In this document: in pieces, positions 8,386-17,725 of the stretch
Numbering within the stretch: position 1 is the first letter of the stretch
Layout of the letters: each line of letters starts with the position of its first letter
DNA from: an uncultured Flavobacteriales bacterium
Lineage (GTDB): Bacteria > Bacteroidota > Bacteroidia > Flavobacteriales > UBA1820
Direction of reading: 5' to 3'
DNA: 64,000 nucleotides
NCBI GenBank assembly: GCA_959608625.1
Contig: CAUHQV010000004.1
Coordinates: 1 to 64,000 of the forward strand
Notes under the pieces: generated by a model
What the model saw: only the letters and a program-made list of their open reading frames with translations
Told to the model about the DNA's origin: nothing
Database searches by the model: none
Position numbers and translations under genes: made by a program

Positions 8386-9345
8386 TTACTGCCGTTTGCG
8401 GGAGATTACGCGCTCGGCCTTGGTCACGATGGCCTCGGCGTTCAGGTGGTATTTGTCCATCAGCTCCGAAGGAGTGCCGGATTCCCCGAACGTATCCATT
8501 ACGGCTACGAATTCCTGCGGTACGGGGTTGTTGCGTACCAGTACCGAGGCGATGCTTTCTCCCAGGCCGCCTTTGATGTTGTGCTCTTCGGCGGAAACCA
8601 GACAACCGGTTGCGGCCACGGAGTCCAGGATGGCTTTTTCATCGAGCGGCTTGATGGTATGCATATCGATCACCTCGGCGGAAATGCCGCGGCCTTCGAG
8701 GATTTCGGCGGCTTTCAGGGCTTCCCATACCAAATGTCCCGTAGCTACGATGGTTACGTCGCGCCCTTCGTTGATTTTCAGGGCTTTTCCGATCTCGAAC
8801 GGCTGGTCTGCCGGGATGAAAGTAGGCACTTTCGGGCGCCCGAAACGCAGGTAAACGGGGCCTGTGTATTTGGCGATGGCCTTGGTGGCGGCTTTGGTCT
8901 GGTTGTAGTCGCACGGGTTGATCACCACCATGCCGGGAAGCATTTTCATCATGCCGATGTCTTCCAGCGTCTGATGGGTAGCGCCGTCCTCGCCCAAAGT
9001 GAGCCCTGCGTGCGAAGCGCATATTTTGACATTTTTACCCGAATAAGCGATGCTCTGGCGTATCTGGTCGTACACGCGGGCGGTAGAGAAGTTGGCGAAA
9101 GTACCGGTGAACGGTATCTTGCCTCCTATGGTCATGCCGGCGGCGATGCACATCATGTTGGCCTCGGCGATACCGGTCTGGAAAAAACGGTCGGGATGCT
9201 CCTTGGCGAAAGTATCCATTTTTAGCGAACCGGTGAGGTCGGCGCACAGAGCTACTACATCGGGGTTTTCGTTCCCCAGTTCCGTCAGCGCGTCGCCGAA
9301 TCCGCTGCGGGTGTCGTTATTGCCGAGTATTTCGTATTTCTTCAT
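8386..9345 (-). CDS. Transketolase, C-terminal subunit
   Basis: A 319-residue protein holding the pyrimidine-binding and C-terminal domains of transketolase. 'FFQTGIAEANMMCIAAGMTIGGKIPFTGTF' carries the Glu that activates thiamine diphosphate, and 'SAEEHNIKGGLGESIASVL' is the C-terminal domain signature. It needs the N-terminal, ThDP/Mg-binding subunit encoded just upstream at 9370-10218 (24 bp gap), so the enzyme is a two-gene heteromer. Role: two-carbon ketol transfer in the non-oxidative pentose phosphate pathway. Split transketolases are widespread in anaerobes, so this is not a broken gene. Confidence 0.93.
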   Translation of the reverse strand: MKKYEILGNNDTRSGFGDALTELGNENPDVVALCADLTGSLKMDTFAKEHPDRFFQTGIAEANMMCIAAGMTIGGKIPFTGTFANFSTARVYDQIRQSIAYSGKNVKICASHAGLTLGEDGATHQTLEDIGMMKMLPGMVVINPCDYNQTKAATKAIAKYTGPVYLRFGRPKVPTFIPADQPFEIGKALKINEGRDVTIVATGHLVWEALKAAEILEGRGISAEVIDMHTIKPLDEKAILDSVAATGCLVSAEEHNIKGGLGESIASVLVRNNPVPQEFVAVMDTFGESGTPSELMDKYHLNAEAIVTKAERVISRKRQ

Positions 9346-9369
9346 GTTTTTTTTGGATGCCTTTTGGGA

Positions 9370-10218
9370 TTAATAATCGCCGAGGGTCTCGGGGTTCTGA
9401 GCCAGGGCGCTTTCGAGCTGTTCCTTGTTGGGGGCCTGCCCGTGCCATTTGCAGGTGTGCATCATGAAATCCACCCCGTTGCCCATCATGGTCTTCATGA
9501 TCACGGCTACCGGGCGGCCTTTGCCGGTCATGGCCTTGGCTTTTTCCAGCCCGAATATTACTTGTTCGACATCGTTGCCGTCGCCGATGTGAACCACATC
9601 CCATCCGAAGGCACGGAATTTATCTTCCAGGTTGCCCAACGACATGACTTGATCGGTCGTGCCGTCGATCTGGCATCCGTTGGCGTCTATGGTGGAGATC
9701 AGGTTGTCCACTCCTTTGGAGCCCGCATACATGATGGCCTCCCATATCTGGCCCTCTTCCAGTTCCCCGTCCCCGTGGAGGGAATATACCAGGTGTTGGT
9801 CCTTGTTGAGCTTTTTCGCCAGCGCGGCGCCTATGGCTACCGACATGCCCTGTCCGAGCGAACCCGAGGCCATGCGGATACCGGGAAGCCCTTCTTTGGT
9901 AGTGGGGTGCCCCTGCAGGCGCGAGTTGATGCGGCGGAACGTAGCCAGTTCCGATACCGGAAAATAACCGGTACGGGCCAGTACGGAATAGAGCAGGGCG
10001 GACAGGTGTCCGTTGGACAAAAAGAAAAGATCCTGGTCTTTTCCATCCGGGTCGAACGGCGTGGACTTGTGGCTCATTACTTTGTTGAACAGGGCCACCA
10101 TGAATTCCGTGCAGCCGAGCGAACCGCCGGGATGTCCGGAGTTCACAGCCCCTATCATGCGCAGGATATCCCTACGGGTCTGCGTGCAGAGGTCTTTAAG
10201 AGAGTATTTCGATGACAT
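9370..10218 (-). CDS. Transketolase, N-terminal subunit
   Basis: A 282-residue protein with the ThDP-binding domain. 'AVNSGHPGGSLGCTEFMVALF' has the conserved substrate-binding His, 'LSNGHLSALLYSVLA' the second His, and 'HGDGELEEGQIWEA' followed by 'IDANGCQ' is the G-D-G...N Mg/ThDP site. It is first of a two-gene operon with the C-terminal subunit. A TAACTTTG -7 element lies 33-40 bp upstream of the ATG. Confidence 0.94.
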   Translation of the reverse strand: MSSKYSLKDLCTQTRRDILRMIGAVNSGHPGGSLGCTEFMVALFNKVMSHKSTPFDPDGKDQDLFFLSNGHLSALLYSVLARTGYFPVSELATFRRINSRLQGHPTTKEGLPGIRMASGSLGQGMSVAIGAALAKKLNKDQHLVYSLHGDGELEEGQIWEAIMYAGSKGVDNLISTIDANGCQIDGTTDQVMSLGNLEDKFRAFGWDVVHIGDGNDVEQVIFGLEKAKAMTGKGRPVAVIMKTMMGNGVDFMMHTCKWHGQAPNKEQLESALAQNPETLGDY

Positions 10219-10250
10219 TACGAGTGTGTAGTGTTTTGATAATGCAGGTG

Positions 10251-10258
10251 CAAAGTTA
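10251..10258 (-). promoter_or_regulatory. -7 element (TAACTTTG) of the transketolase operon
   Basis: Fits TAnnTTTG on the minus strand at a sensible distance from the ATG at 10218. No clear -33 TTTG at the usual spacing. Confidence 0.4.
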
Positions 10259-10356
10259 GTGTTTTCCCCTGAAAACCCGGTATCCGGTTTTTCCGTTTTT
10301 CAAACGTTTTTTCCTCTTATTTGCCCTAATCGGGGAAAGGCCTGTGCCGGGCAGTA

Positions 10357-10572
10357 TTATGCCGGTATTTCTTCGGCCCGGTATCCGGCCGCCTGTACAG
10401 CCCGGACTATTTCCGGGACGCCTACGGGCGAATCCGTCACCGTCAGGGTCTTATCCGGGCTGGAGAGGTCGAAGGACCAGGAGCCGGCCGGGAGTACTTT
10501 GGAGAGTTCACCGTCTATTTTGGCTGTGCACCCGCCGCATTTGGCGCTGGTGCGGAATTTTAGTTTCCTCAT
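10357..10572 (-). CDS. Heavy-metal-associated domain protein, CopZ-like
   Basis: A 71-residue protein consisting of one HMA ferredoxin-like domain. The metal site is 'SAKCGGCTAKI' (Cys-Gly-Gly-Cys) near residues 12-15, with the typical 'VRAVQAAGYRAEEI' final helix. It lies 39 bp downstream of the copper ATPase gene and in the same direction, so it probably hands Cu(I) to that pump. The usual Met-Thr/Asn before the first Cys is replaced by Ala-Lys, which is atypical for the best-known CopZ proteins; another thiophilic metal is possible. Confidence 0.8.
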   Translation of the reverse strand: MRKLKFRTSAKCGGCTAKIDGELSKVLPAGSWSFDLSSPDKTLTVTDSPVGVPEIVRAVQAAGYRAEEIPA

Positions 10573-10611
10573 GTTTTATCGTGTATTATCGTTTGCTTGA
10601 AAGAATAGTTC

Positions 10612-12828
10612 TCAAATCTTGCTGCGTCCCAGTCTCAGGGCGTTGGCCACCACCGAAACGGAACTCAGGGCCATCGCCGCCCCGGCCCACATCGGGTTGA
10701 GCAGTATCCCGTAAAAAGGATAGAGCACCCCGGCGGCAATGGGAATACCGATGACATTATATATAAAAGCCCAGAAAAGGTTCTGGCGGATCAGCCGGAC
10801 AGTGCGCCGGGAGAGGTTCACTGCCTTGGGCAACAGCATCAGGTCGGAAGTCATCAGGGTGACCATCGCCACGTCCATCGCGATGTCCGTACCGCGTCCC
10901 ATCGCGATACCCACGTTGGCCGAAGCCAACGCCTGCGAATCGTTGATGCCATCCCCGACCATGGCGACGGTCTTGCCTTCCTGCTGGAATTTTTCGATGA
11001 ATTTGGCTTTATCGTCGGGCATCAGGGCGGCATGGTAATGTTTAATGCCGGCTTGGGCAGCGATGAACGCCGCCGTTTTTTCGGAGTCGCCGGTGAGCAT
11101 ATGGACTTCGATCCCCTGTCGGGTCAACTGCTCTACGGCCTGCCGCGAAGTGGGTTTGAGCGGGTCGCTGATAGCTATCACGCACAGAGGAACACCCCCC
11201 TGGCCGAAAAATACGATGCTTTTCCCTTCGTTCTGCCAGCGGGATACGGTGTCCGAAAGGTCTTTTTCGAGCTTTTCGACGAATTCGAGACAGAAATTCA
11301 GGCTTCCGGCCCAGTAGGTTTCCCCGTCTACGGTAGTCCGTATGCCTTTACCGGTAACGGACTCGAAAGTATCCAGGGCGATGTCTTCGGCACCTTTGTT
11401 TTTCAGGTAGGCGACTACGGCCAGCCCCAGCGGGTGCTCCGATTTATTCTCCATCGAATAGAGGATATCCTTGTTGCGTTTGAGCAAGTACCCCAGATCC
11501 ATGAACTGCGAGACCTTCGGGCTGCCTACGGTGAGTGTCCCGGTCTTGTCCATCGCCATCACATTTACCCGGCAGAGGTTTTCGAGGGCGAAAGCGTCTT
11601 TGATCAGGATATGGTTTTCCGCTCCTTTTCCGATGCCGACCATCAGGGCGGTAGGGGTGGCCAGTCCTAAAGCGCAAGGGCAGGCGATCACCAGTACCGA
11701 AACCGCCGATACGATGGCCATGTGCAGGTAGGAAGTGCCTCCGATCCACAACCAAACCACCAGAGTGAGTATTGCCACGCCCATGACCACGGGGACGAAT
11801 ATCCCGGCGATCTTGTCCACGATCCGCTGGACGGGAGCTTTGCTGCCCTGGGCCTCTTCGACCATCAGGATAATGCGGGCCAACACGGTATCGGCACCCA
11901 CCTGGGTCGCCTCCACGATAAAAGTCCCCCGTTGGTTGATGGTGCCGGAAAGGACTTTGTCCCCCGCGCTTTTGCGTACAGGTACCGGTTCCCCGCTGAT
12001 CATGCTTTCATCCACGTAGGACGAGCCGTCGACCACTTTTCCATCCACCGGGATACGTTCGCCGGGGCGGACGCTGATCTTGTAGCCCACTTTTATCATG
12101 CCGATAGGCATATCCTTTTCCCCTTCGTCGGTCACTACCCGGGCCGTCTTGGGCTGCAGGCCCATCAGTTTGCGGATCGCGGACGAAGTGTTTCCTTTGG
12201 CGCGTTCTTCCAGGAGTTTGCCCAGCAGCACGAATGCGATGATCATACCTGCCGCTTCGTAATAGACATGCACCTGCATGCCGCGGGACGACAGGAAATC
12301 GGGGAATATCGTGTTGAAAAGGCTGAAAAGGAAGGCTACCGAAGTGCTCAGGGCTACCAGGGTGTCCATGTTGGCCGCCCCGTGGCGGGCCTGTTTGACC
12401 GCATTCACGAAAAAGCTGCGCCCGTAATAAAGGATAGGCAGCGTCATGGCCAGCATAACCCAGTCCGCATGGGTATTGTCCATGAAGACCATCGACACGA
12501 CCATCAGGGGAATGGCCAGTACCCAGGCCGCTATCGTGCGGAAGCGCAGCCGCCGGTAACGTTCCCGTTGTTTTTCTTCTTTCTTTTCCTCCGTATTGTC
12601 GCTGCCTATCAGGATGTCGTACCCGATGGCCCGTATCTGTGCCTGTATATCGGAAAGGCTCACCACCGACCGGTCGTAGGTGAGGCTCATGTCCCCGGAA
12701 GCGAAATTCACGTCCGCCGACAGTACGCCCGGGATGGAGCGTGTTTTGCTCTCCACATTGTTGGCGCACACGGCGCAGTTCATTTCCAGCACCGGGACGA
12801 TCGTTTTCTGTATATTGTTCTTAGCCAT
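10612..12828 (-). CDS. copA: Copper-translocating P-type ATPase
   Basis: A 738-residue inner-membrane P1B ATPase. It has one N-terminal HMA domain with '[11 protein letters not shown]' (CxxC), then paired membrane helices, the actuator motif '[10 protein letters not shown]', the intramembrane '[11 protein letters not shown]' (Cys-Pro-Cys, the signature for Cu+/Ag+), the phosphorylation site '[13 protein letters not shown]' and '[16 protein letters not shown]' before the last two helices. Role: ATP-driven Cu(I) export to the periplasm. Followed by a CopZ-like gene; no CsoR- or CueR-like regulator is adjacent. Confidence 0.95.
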   Translation of the reverse strand: MAKNNIQKTIVPVLEMNCAVCANNVESKTRSIPGVLSADVNFASGDMSLTYDRSVVSLSDIQAQIRAIGYDILIGSDNTEEKKEEKQRERYRRLRFRTIAAWVLAIPLMVVSMVFMDNTHADWVMLAMTLPILYYGRSFFVNAVKQARHGAANMDTLVALSTSVAFLFSLFNTIFPDFLSSRGMQVHVYYEAAGMIIAFVLLGKLLEERAKGNTSSAIRKLMGLQPKTARVVTDEGEKDMPIGMIKVGYKISVRPGERIPVDGKVVDGSSYVDESMISGEPVPVRKSAGDKVLSGTINQRGTFIVEATQVGADTVLARIILMVEEAQGSKAPVQRIVDKIAGIFVPVVMGVAILTLVVWLWIGGTSYLHMAIVSAVSVLVIACPCALGLATPTALMVGIGKGAENHILIKDAFALENLCRVNVMAMDKTGTLTVGSPKVSQFMDLGYLLKRNKDILYSMENKSEHPLGLAVVAYLKNKGAEDIALDTFESVTGKGIRTTVDGETYWAGSLNFCLEFVEKLEKDLSDTVSRWQNEGKSIVFFGQGGVPLCVIAISDPLKPTSRQAVEQLTRQGIEVHMLTGDSEKTAAFIAAQAGIKHYHAALMPDDKAKFIEKFQQEGKTVAMVGDGINDSQALASANVGIAMGRGTDIAMDVAMVTLMTSDLMLLPKAVNLSRRTVRLIRQNLFWAFIYNVIGIPIAAGVLYPFYGILLNPMWAGAAMALSSVSVVANALRLGRSKI

Positions 12829-12964
12829 ACTGCAAAACAGAGCCCCGGTTTCAGACCGGGACTAATAATGTAAAGGTACACAAAAAACCGCTCGCAGGCA
12901 AGGGGAAATGGTTTCCGTAAGTGTTATTGCTTTTCCGGGCCGGAGCGAGGTTTTGAAAAATCAC

Positions 12965-12972
12965 TATATTTG
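12965..12972 (+). promoter_or_regulatory. -7 element (TATATTTG) of the hdr-flx operon
   Basis: Fits TAnnTTTG, 69-76 bp before the hdrC ATG. No exact TTTG at the normal -33 spacing. Confidence 0.45.
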
Positions 12973-13040
12973 GAATCTGAAAGGAAGGCTCCCCGCAAGC
13001 GGGCCGGTCCCTGCAACATCAAGAAATAAAATTTTGACAG

Positions 13041-13601
13041 ATGGCTGAAAATCAAGATATACGTGCCGGCGTGAAAGACGGTACCGGGGTGGATGTGTCC
13101 CATTGCTACCAGTGCGGGAAATGTTCCGCAGGCTGTGTGCAGGCCCAGGATATGGACTATCCCCCCAGTTATGTGATGCGCCTTCTCCAGACGGGCGATA
13201 CAGCCGATTGTCAGGCCGTACTGCGCAGCCGTACTATTTGGCGGTGCCTGAACTGTGAGAATTGTTACCAGCGTTGCCCCATGTCGATAGATATCCCATC
13301 GGTCATGGATGCTTTGCGGCAGGAATCCCTGCGCAAAGGTTTGCAACATAAGGATGCCAAAAAGATCATCGCCTTCCACCGGGCTTTCCTCTCCCAGATA
13401 GAAAATACGGGGCGGCTGTACGAAGTAGGCATGGAAGTGGAGTACAAGCTGGCTACCGGCGATTTTTTCCAGGACGTAGACCTGGTACCCGGGATGTTTT
13501 CCCGTGGTAAGCTCGGACTGCTGCCCGAACGGATAAAAGGTCGCAAAGGGGTGAAAAATATATTCAAAAAGACCATCAAAGCCAAAAAGAACGGAAAATG
13601 A
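13041..13601 (+). CDS. hdrC: Heterodisulfide reductase subunit C-like iron-sulfur protein
   Basis: A 186-residue cytoplasmic protein with two [4Fe-4S] sites: 'CYQCGKCSAGCVQ' (from about residue 22) and 'CLNCENCYQRCPM' (from about residue 69). This arrangement is that of HdrC, which relays electrons from HdrA to the HdrB catalytic subunit. The basic C-terminal tail (KGRKGVKNIFKKTIKAKK) is in keeping with the family. First gene of a seven-gene operon; the stop overlaps the hdrB start by 4 bp (ATGA), implying translational coupling. In methanogens the substrate is CoM-S-S-CoB; this bacterium should have another acceptor. Confidence 0.92.
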   Translation: MAENQDIRAGVKDGTGVDVSHCYQCGKCSAGCVQAQDMDYPPSYVMRLLQTGDTADCQAVLRSRTIWRCLNCENCYQRCPMSIDIPSVMDALRQESLRKGLQHKDAKKIIAFHRAFLSQIENTGRLYEVGMEVEYKLATGDFFQDVDLVPGMFSRGKLGLLPERIKGRKGVKNIFKKTIKAKKNGK

Positions 13602-14437
13602 AAACAGGATTTTACCCCGGATGTTCCCTGAAAGGCTCGTCCCGCGAATACGCCGAATCGGTGGTGGCGCTGGCCCGGGCCCTCGATATGCCGTTGGAGG
13701 AAATAAAGGACTGGAACTGCTGCGGGGCTTCTTCCGCCCATGCGGTGGATAAGGATTTGGCCCTGGCGCTCCCTTCCCGGGTGCTGGCGCTGGCCGCAGC
13801 CCAGGGTTTCGACGAGATTGTTGTACCCTGTGCCGCCTGTTACAACCGCTTGGCCCTTTCCCAGCACGAGCTGGCGGAAAAACCGTCCCTGAAAGATAAA
13901 ATAGAGAAAATACTCGAAATGAGCCTGTCCCCGGTGAAGATACTCAACGTACTTCAATGGATCGAAAAATACGCTCCCGGCAAGGTAAAAGAAAAACGGG
14001 TAAAACCTTTCGGTAAGAAAGTGGCCTGCTATTACGGCTGCCTTTTGGTACGTCCGGCCAGTGTGCTCGGTTTCGACCGGACGGAAGACCCGCAGACGAT
14101 GGACGAGTTGATGGCGGAAGCCGGTGCTATGCCCATTGACTGGGCTTTCAAGACGGAATGCTGCGGCGGAGGGATGACTATTCCCGCCACCAAGACCATC
14201 GCACGGCTTTCCGGCGACGTGCTTTCCGATGCGGCGGCCCGTGGGGCGGAAGCCGTCATCGTGGCCTGCCCGATGTGCCACGCCAACCTGGATATGCGCC
14301 GGAGGGCTGTCAACAAACAATTGGAACGCCCGGTCGACATTCCGGTATTGTACATTACCCAGGCGCTGGGTCTTTCGGTGGGAGTATCTCCGGAGGAGTT
14401 GGGTGTAAAACGGCATTTTGTGCCCGTAAACCTTTAA
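13598..14437 (+). CDS. hdrB: Heterodisulfide reductase subunit B-like protein, two CCG domains
   Basis: A 279-residue protein with both cysteine-rich CCG domains complete: 'GCSLKGSSREYAE...WNCCGAS...PCAACYNR' and 'YYGCLLVRP...ECCGGGM...ACPMCHANLD'. In HdrB these hold the noncubane [4Fe-4S] clusters that cleave a disulfide, so catalytic residues appear intact. Start overlaps hdrC by 4 bp; hdrA follows after 12 bp. The physiological disulfide or thiol substrate is unknown: no DsrC-like gene is in the window. Confidence is high for the family, low for the substrate. Confidence 0.92.
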   Translation: MKTGFYPGCSLKGSSREYAESVVALARALDMPLEEIKDWNCCGASSAHAVDKDLALALPSRVLALAAAQGFDEIVVPCAACYNRLALSQHELAEKPSLKDKIEKILEMSLSPVKILNVLQWIEKYAPGKVKEKRVKPFGKKVACYYGCLLVRPASVLGFDRTEDPQTMDELMAEAGAMPIDWAFKTECCGGGMTIPATKTIARLSGDVLSDAAARGAEAVIVACPMCHANLDMRRRAVNKQLERPVDIPVLYITQALGLSVGVSPEELGVKRHFVPVNL

Positions 14438-14449
14438 ACGAAAACGATT

Positions 14450-16450
14450 ATGTCTAAAATAGGAGTATTCGTATGCCACTGCGGCGAAAATATCGGAGCG
14501 ACGGTCGACTGTGAAAAAGTGGCCGCCGAGATCGCCAAGATGGAGGGGGTGGAAGTGAGCATGGATTACAAATACATGTGTTCCGATCCCGGTCAGACGA
14601 TGATCAAGGATGCGATCCGCGAGAAAGGCCTCGATGGGGTGGTGGTGGCCGCCTGTTCGCCCCGTATGCATGAGACGACGTTCCGCAAGGCCTGTTCCGA
14701 GGCCTGCCTGAACCCGTATATGTGCGAGATCGCCAATATCCGCGAGCACTGCTCGTGGGTGCATGAAAAGGGCGGCGCCACTACGGAAAAAGCCATAGAC
14801 CTGGTGCGGATGCAGGTGGAAAAGGTCAAACGCGACCGGCCGCTCAATCCCATCAAAGTGCCTGTCACCAAAAAAGCGCTGGTGATCGGCGGCGGTATCG
14901 CCGGTATCCAAGCGGCGCTGGATATCGCCAATTCCGGGCATAAAGTGATCCTGGTGGAAAAAGAACCCTCCATCGGCGGACACATGTCCCAGCTTTCGGA
15001 AACGTTCCCGACGCTCGACTGTTCGCAGTGTATCCTCACTCCGCGTATGGTGGAGGTGGCCCAGCACCCGAACATCACCCTGCATACTTATGCGGAAGTC
15101 GAGGGCCTCGAGGGTTTTATCGGCAATTTTACGGCCCGTATCCGGCTCAAGGCGCGCAGTATCGACTTGGAAAAATGCACCGGCTGCGGGGCTTGTACGA
15201 CCAAATGCCCGACCAAGAAAATACCCAGCGAATTCAATGCGGCTATGGGGCTGCGTACCGCTATCTATACGCCGTTCCCGCAGGCAGTTCCCAACAAACC
15301 GGTGATCGACAAGGAACATTGTATGTACTACCGCACCGGAAAGTGCAAATTGTGCGAGAAAACCTGCCCCACGGGCGCGATCGCCTTCGACCAGGAAGAC
15401 CGGATCATTACCGAACAAGTGGGAGCCGTGGTAGTGGCTACCGGCTTCGACGTGGTGAAGACCGACTTTTTCCCCGAATACGGCTACGGAAAGTACAAGG
15501 ATGTGATCACCGGGCTCCAGTTCGAGCGCCTGGCTTCGGCTTCCGGCCCTACGATGGGCGAGATTCGTCGTCCCTCGGACGGTAAGATCCCGCAAAAGAT
15601 CGTATTCGTGGCCTGTGCCGGTTCCCGCGACCCTGCCAAAGGCAAGCCGTATTGCTCTAAAATATGCTGCATGTACACGGCCAAGCACGCCATGTTGTAC
15701 CAGCACAAGGTACACGGCGGGGATTCCTATGTATTTTATATGGATATCCGCGCGGCAGGTAAGGATTACGACGAATTCGTGCGCCGGGCCATCGAAGAGG
15801 ACGGTGTGAACTATATCCGCGGCCGGGTGTCGCGCATTTACGAGCGGGACGGCAAACTCATCGTCAAAGGGGCCGATACCCTTTTGGGTGCGCGGCCGGT
15901 GGAGATCGAAGCCGACATGGTGGTGCTTGCTACGGCGGGCGTGGCCAACCAGGGGGCCGAATCCCTGGCGCAGAAGCTCCATATCTCCTACGACCGGTAC
16001 AATTTCTTTGCCGAGGCGCATCCCAAACTCAAACCGGTGGAGACCAATACGGCGGGTATTTTCCTGGCGGGAGCCTGCCAAAGCCCCAAGGATATTCCCG
16101 AAACGGTAGCCGCGGCTTCCGGTGCGGCGGTAAAGGTGGCCGGGCTGTTCTCGCGGGACGAACTGGTGCGCGAACCGGTGGTGGCAGTGGTCAACCGAAC
16201 GGCCCCTCCGCTATTCTCCACTTGTGTAGGATGCGGATTGTGCATCCAGATATGCCCATACCAGGCCATAGACATGGAACCCATTACGGCGCGCGACGGC
16301 AGTGTCCTGAAAGTTGTGGCCAACATCAATCCCGGCCTGTGCCAGGGATGCGGGACGTGTGTGGCTTTCTGCCGTAGCAAGAGCATAGACCTCCAAGGAT
16401 TTACCAACGAAGAAATGTTCGCACAGGTGCTTACCGCCCTCAGCGAGTAA
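14450..16450 (+). CDS. hdrA: Heterodisulfide reductase subunit A-like flavoprotein
   Basis: A 666-residue FAD protein, the flavin subunit proposed to bifurcate electrons. The N-terminal 'GVFVCHCGENIGATVDC' region with 'ACSPRMHETTFR' is typical. The Rossmann motif 'ALVIGGGIAGIQAALDIA' starts near residue 143, followed by 'GGHMSQLSETFPTLDCSQC'. Next come Cys-rich inserted clusters ('CTGCGACTTKCP' and 'CKLCEKTCPTGAI') and, at the C-terminus, two ferredoxin motifs 'CVGCGLCIQICP' and 'CQGCGTCVAFCRS'. The length is close to that of full HdrA proteins. Expected role: take electrons from NADH through FlxA-D and split them between ferredoxin and the HdrB substrate. Confidence 0.95.
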   Translation: MSKIGVFVCHCGENIGATVDCEKVAAEIAKMEGVEVSMDYKYMCSDPGQTMIKDAIREKGLDGVVVAACSPRMHETTFRKACSEACLNPYMCEIANIREHCSWVHEKGGATTEKAIDLVRMQVEKVKRDRPLNPIKVPVTKKALVIGGGIAGIQAALDIANSGHKVILVEKEPSIGGHMSQLSETFPTLDCSQCILTPRMVEVAQHPNITLHTYAEVEGLEGFIGNFTARIRLKARSIDLEKCTGCGACTTKCPTKKIPSEFNAAMGLRTAIYTPFPQAVPNKPVIDKEHCMYYRTGKCKLCEKTCPTGAIAFDQEDRIITEQVGAVVVATGFDVVKTDFFPEYGYGKYKDVITGLQFERLASASGPTMGEIRRPSDGKIPQKIVFVACAGSRDPAKGKPYCSKICCMYTAKHAMLYQHKVHGGDSYVFYMDIRAAGKDYDEFVRRAIEEDGVNYIRGRVSRIYERDGKLIVKGADTLLGARPVEIEADMVVLATAGVANQGAESLAQKLHISYDRYNFFAEAHPKLKPVETNTAGIFLAGACQSPKDIPETVAAASGAAVKVAGLFSRDELVREPVVAVVNRTAPPLFSTCVGCGLCIQICPYQAIDMEPITARDGSVLKVVANINPGLCQGCGTCVAFCRSKSIDLQGFTNEEMFAQVLTALSE

Positions 16451-16460
16451 AGGATAACAG

Positions 16461-16925
16461 ATGGAAGAACAAGATAATACACAGTTCGAACCCAAAATCG
16501 TGGCTTTCGTGTGCAACTGGTGTACCTATGCCGGGGCCGACCTGACGGGAACCAGCCGCATGAAATACGCCTCCAACGTCCGGATCGTGCGCTTCCCTTG
16601 CACGGGACGCATCGATTTTATGTTGATACTGAAAGCTTTCGCTTCGGGAGCCGATGGGGTCATCGTATCGGGTTGCCACCCGAACGACTGCCACTATACC
16701 GCCGGTAATTTCCATGCCCGCCGTCGTTGGATGGTACTCCGCGGGTTGTTGGAATACCTCGGAGTGGACGTGCGCCGGATCAAATTTTCGTGGGTGTCGG
16801 CAGGCGAGGGCGCCAAATGGGCCGAACTGGTAAACGATACGGTGGGTGAAGTCCGCGAACTGGGGCCTTACGCCGATTACCGAAAAGCGGCCGATTACCT
16901 GAAAAACGGAGTATACAATGGATAA
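16461..16925 (+). CDS. flxD: MvhD/FlxD-like [2Fe-2S] electron-transfer protein
   Basis: A 154-residue protein of the MvhD family. 'FVCNWCTYAGADLTGTSRM' at residues about 14-32, then 'FPCTGRID' and 'GCHPNDCHY', give the five conserved Cys that hold a [2Fe-2S] cluster. In methanogens MvhD connects hydrogenase to HdrA; in the bacterial Flx-Hdr systems FlxD connects the NADH module. No hydrogenase genes are here, and the next genes are Flx-like, so the latter reading fits. The stop overlaps the next start by 8 bp. Confidence 0.9.
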   Translation: MEEQDNTQFEPKIVAFVCNWCTYAGADLTGTSRMKYASNVRIVRFPCTGRIDFMLILKAFASGADGVIVSGCHPNDCHYTAGNFHARRRWMVLRGLLEYLGVDVRRIKFSWVSAGEGAKWAELVNDTVGEVRELGPYADYRKAADYLKNGVYNG

Positions 16926-17721
16926 GCTGACGCAAAGGATCAAAGAACTATTCGACCGGGGCGAGATCACCTTGGCCATCGGATATGAAAAAGGCACGGA
17001 CGGGCAGCCCCGGCCGATGTTCTGCCGCAATGCCCGGGATGCGGAGCGCATGGTTTTCTCCCCCGATTTCGGACAGAACCTGGCCGTATACCTTACCAAA
17101 GCGGAGCTCGTAAAAGGCGAAAAAGTGGCCGTAGCCGCAACGATACCTACCCTGCGGAGCATTTATTATCTTTTCAAAGAAAATCAGATAGGCCAGCAGG
17201 CGTTCACCATCCTGCATCTTTCGCCCAACGACGAATTCATGCATTTTCTCAAGACGGACGATATTGCTGTTTACATAGACCATATCCCCTCCGAGCCTTC
17301 ACAGGCCGACCGGGAACTCCTCGAACGGCTCGACGCCATGACGGCGGAAGAACGCTGGGCGTTCTGGCAGAACGAATTTTCCCGTTGTATCAAATGTTAC
17401 GCCTGCCGGGCTGCTTGTCCGATGTGTTATTGCACGCGTTGCATTGTGGAGGACAACCGCCCGCAGTGGATCGACCCCTGGCCCTCGCCGCTCTCCAATA
17501 TGGAGTGGCAGATCAGCCGCGTGATGCACCTGGCGGGGCGCTGCGTAGGCTGCGGGTCGTGCGGGGATGCTTGCCCGGAAGGTATACCGGTACACCTGCT
17601 CAACCGGAAGCTTCTGGGAAATATTGCCGCCGAATTCGGGGCCGTCCCGGGCGCTGCCCCCAAGGAAGGGGCCGTCCTCAATACGTTCCGGGCGGACGAC
17701 AAAGAGAATTTTATCCTGTGA
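16918..17721 (+). CDS. flxC: FlxC-like 4Fe-4S protein
   Basis: A 267-residue cytoplasmic protein. The N-terminal ~150 residues have no motif I can name. The C-terminal half holds 'CIKCYACRAACPMCYCTRC' (dense Cys cluster, about residue 155) and 'CVGCGSCGDACPEGIPV' (about residue 205), two ferredoxin-type sites. Position directly after flxD, with an 8-bp overlap, and before an AsrA-like protein matches the flxDCBA part of bacterial Hdr-Flx clusters. Role: electron transfer between the NADH dehydrogenase module and HdrA. Family resemblance is to the FrhB/coenzyme F420 hydrogenase-beta-related iron-sulfur proteins in part. Confidence 0.8.
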   Translation: MDKLTQRIKELFDRGEITLAIGYEKGTDGQPRPMFCRNARDAERMVFSPDFGQNLAVYLTKAELVKGEKVAVAATIPTLRSIYYLFKENQIGQQAFTILHLSPNDEFMHFLKTDDIAVYIDHIPSEPSQADRELLERLDAMTAEERWAFWQNEFSRCIKCYACRAACPMCYCTRCIVEDNRPQWIDPWPSPLSNMEWQISRVMHLAGRCVGCGSCGDACPEGIPVHLLNRKLLGNIAAEFGAVPGAAPKEGAVLNTFRADDKENFIL

Positions 17722-17725
17722 TGCG

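Noticed and set aside
8386..10218. Broken transketolase gene
   Set aside because: The two halves are each complete domain sets with own starts and stops; split transketolases are normal in many anaerobes.
12924..13379. Minus-strand frame over the hdrC start
   Set aside because: Covers the hdrC promoter and cluster motifs; composition is not protein-like.
13265..16081. 938-codon antisense frame across hdrC, hdrB and hdrA
   Set aside because: Runs opposite three strongly supported genes and reads as His/Arg/Gly-rich sequence without motifs.
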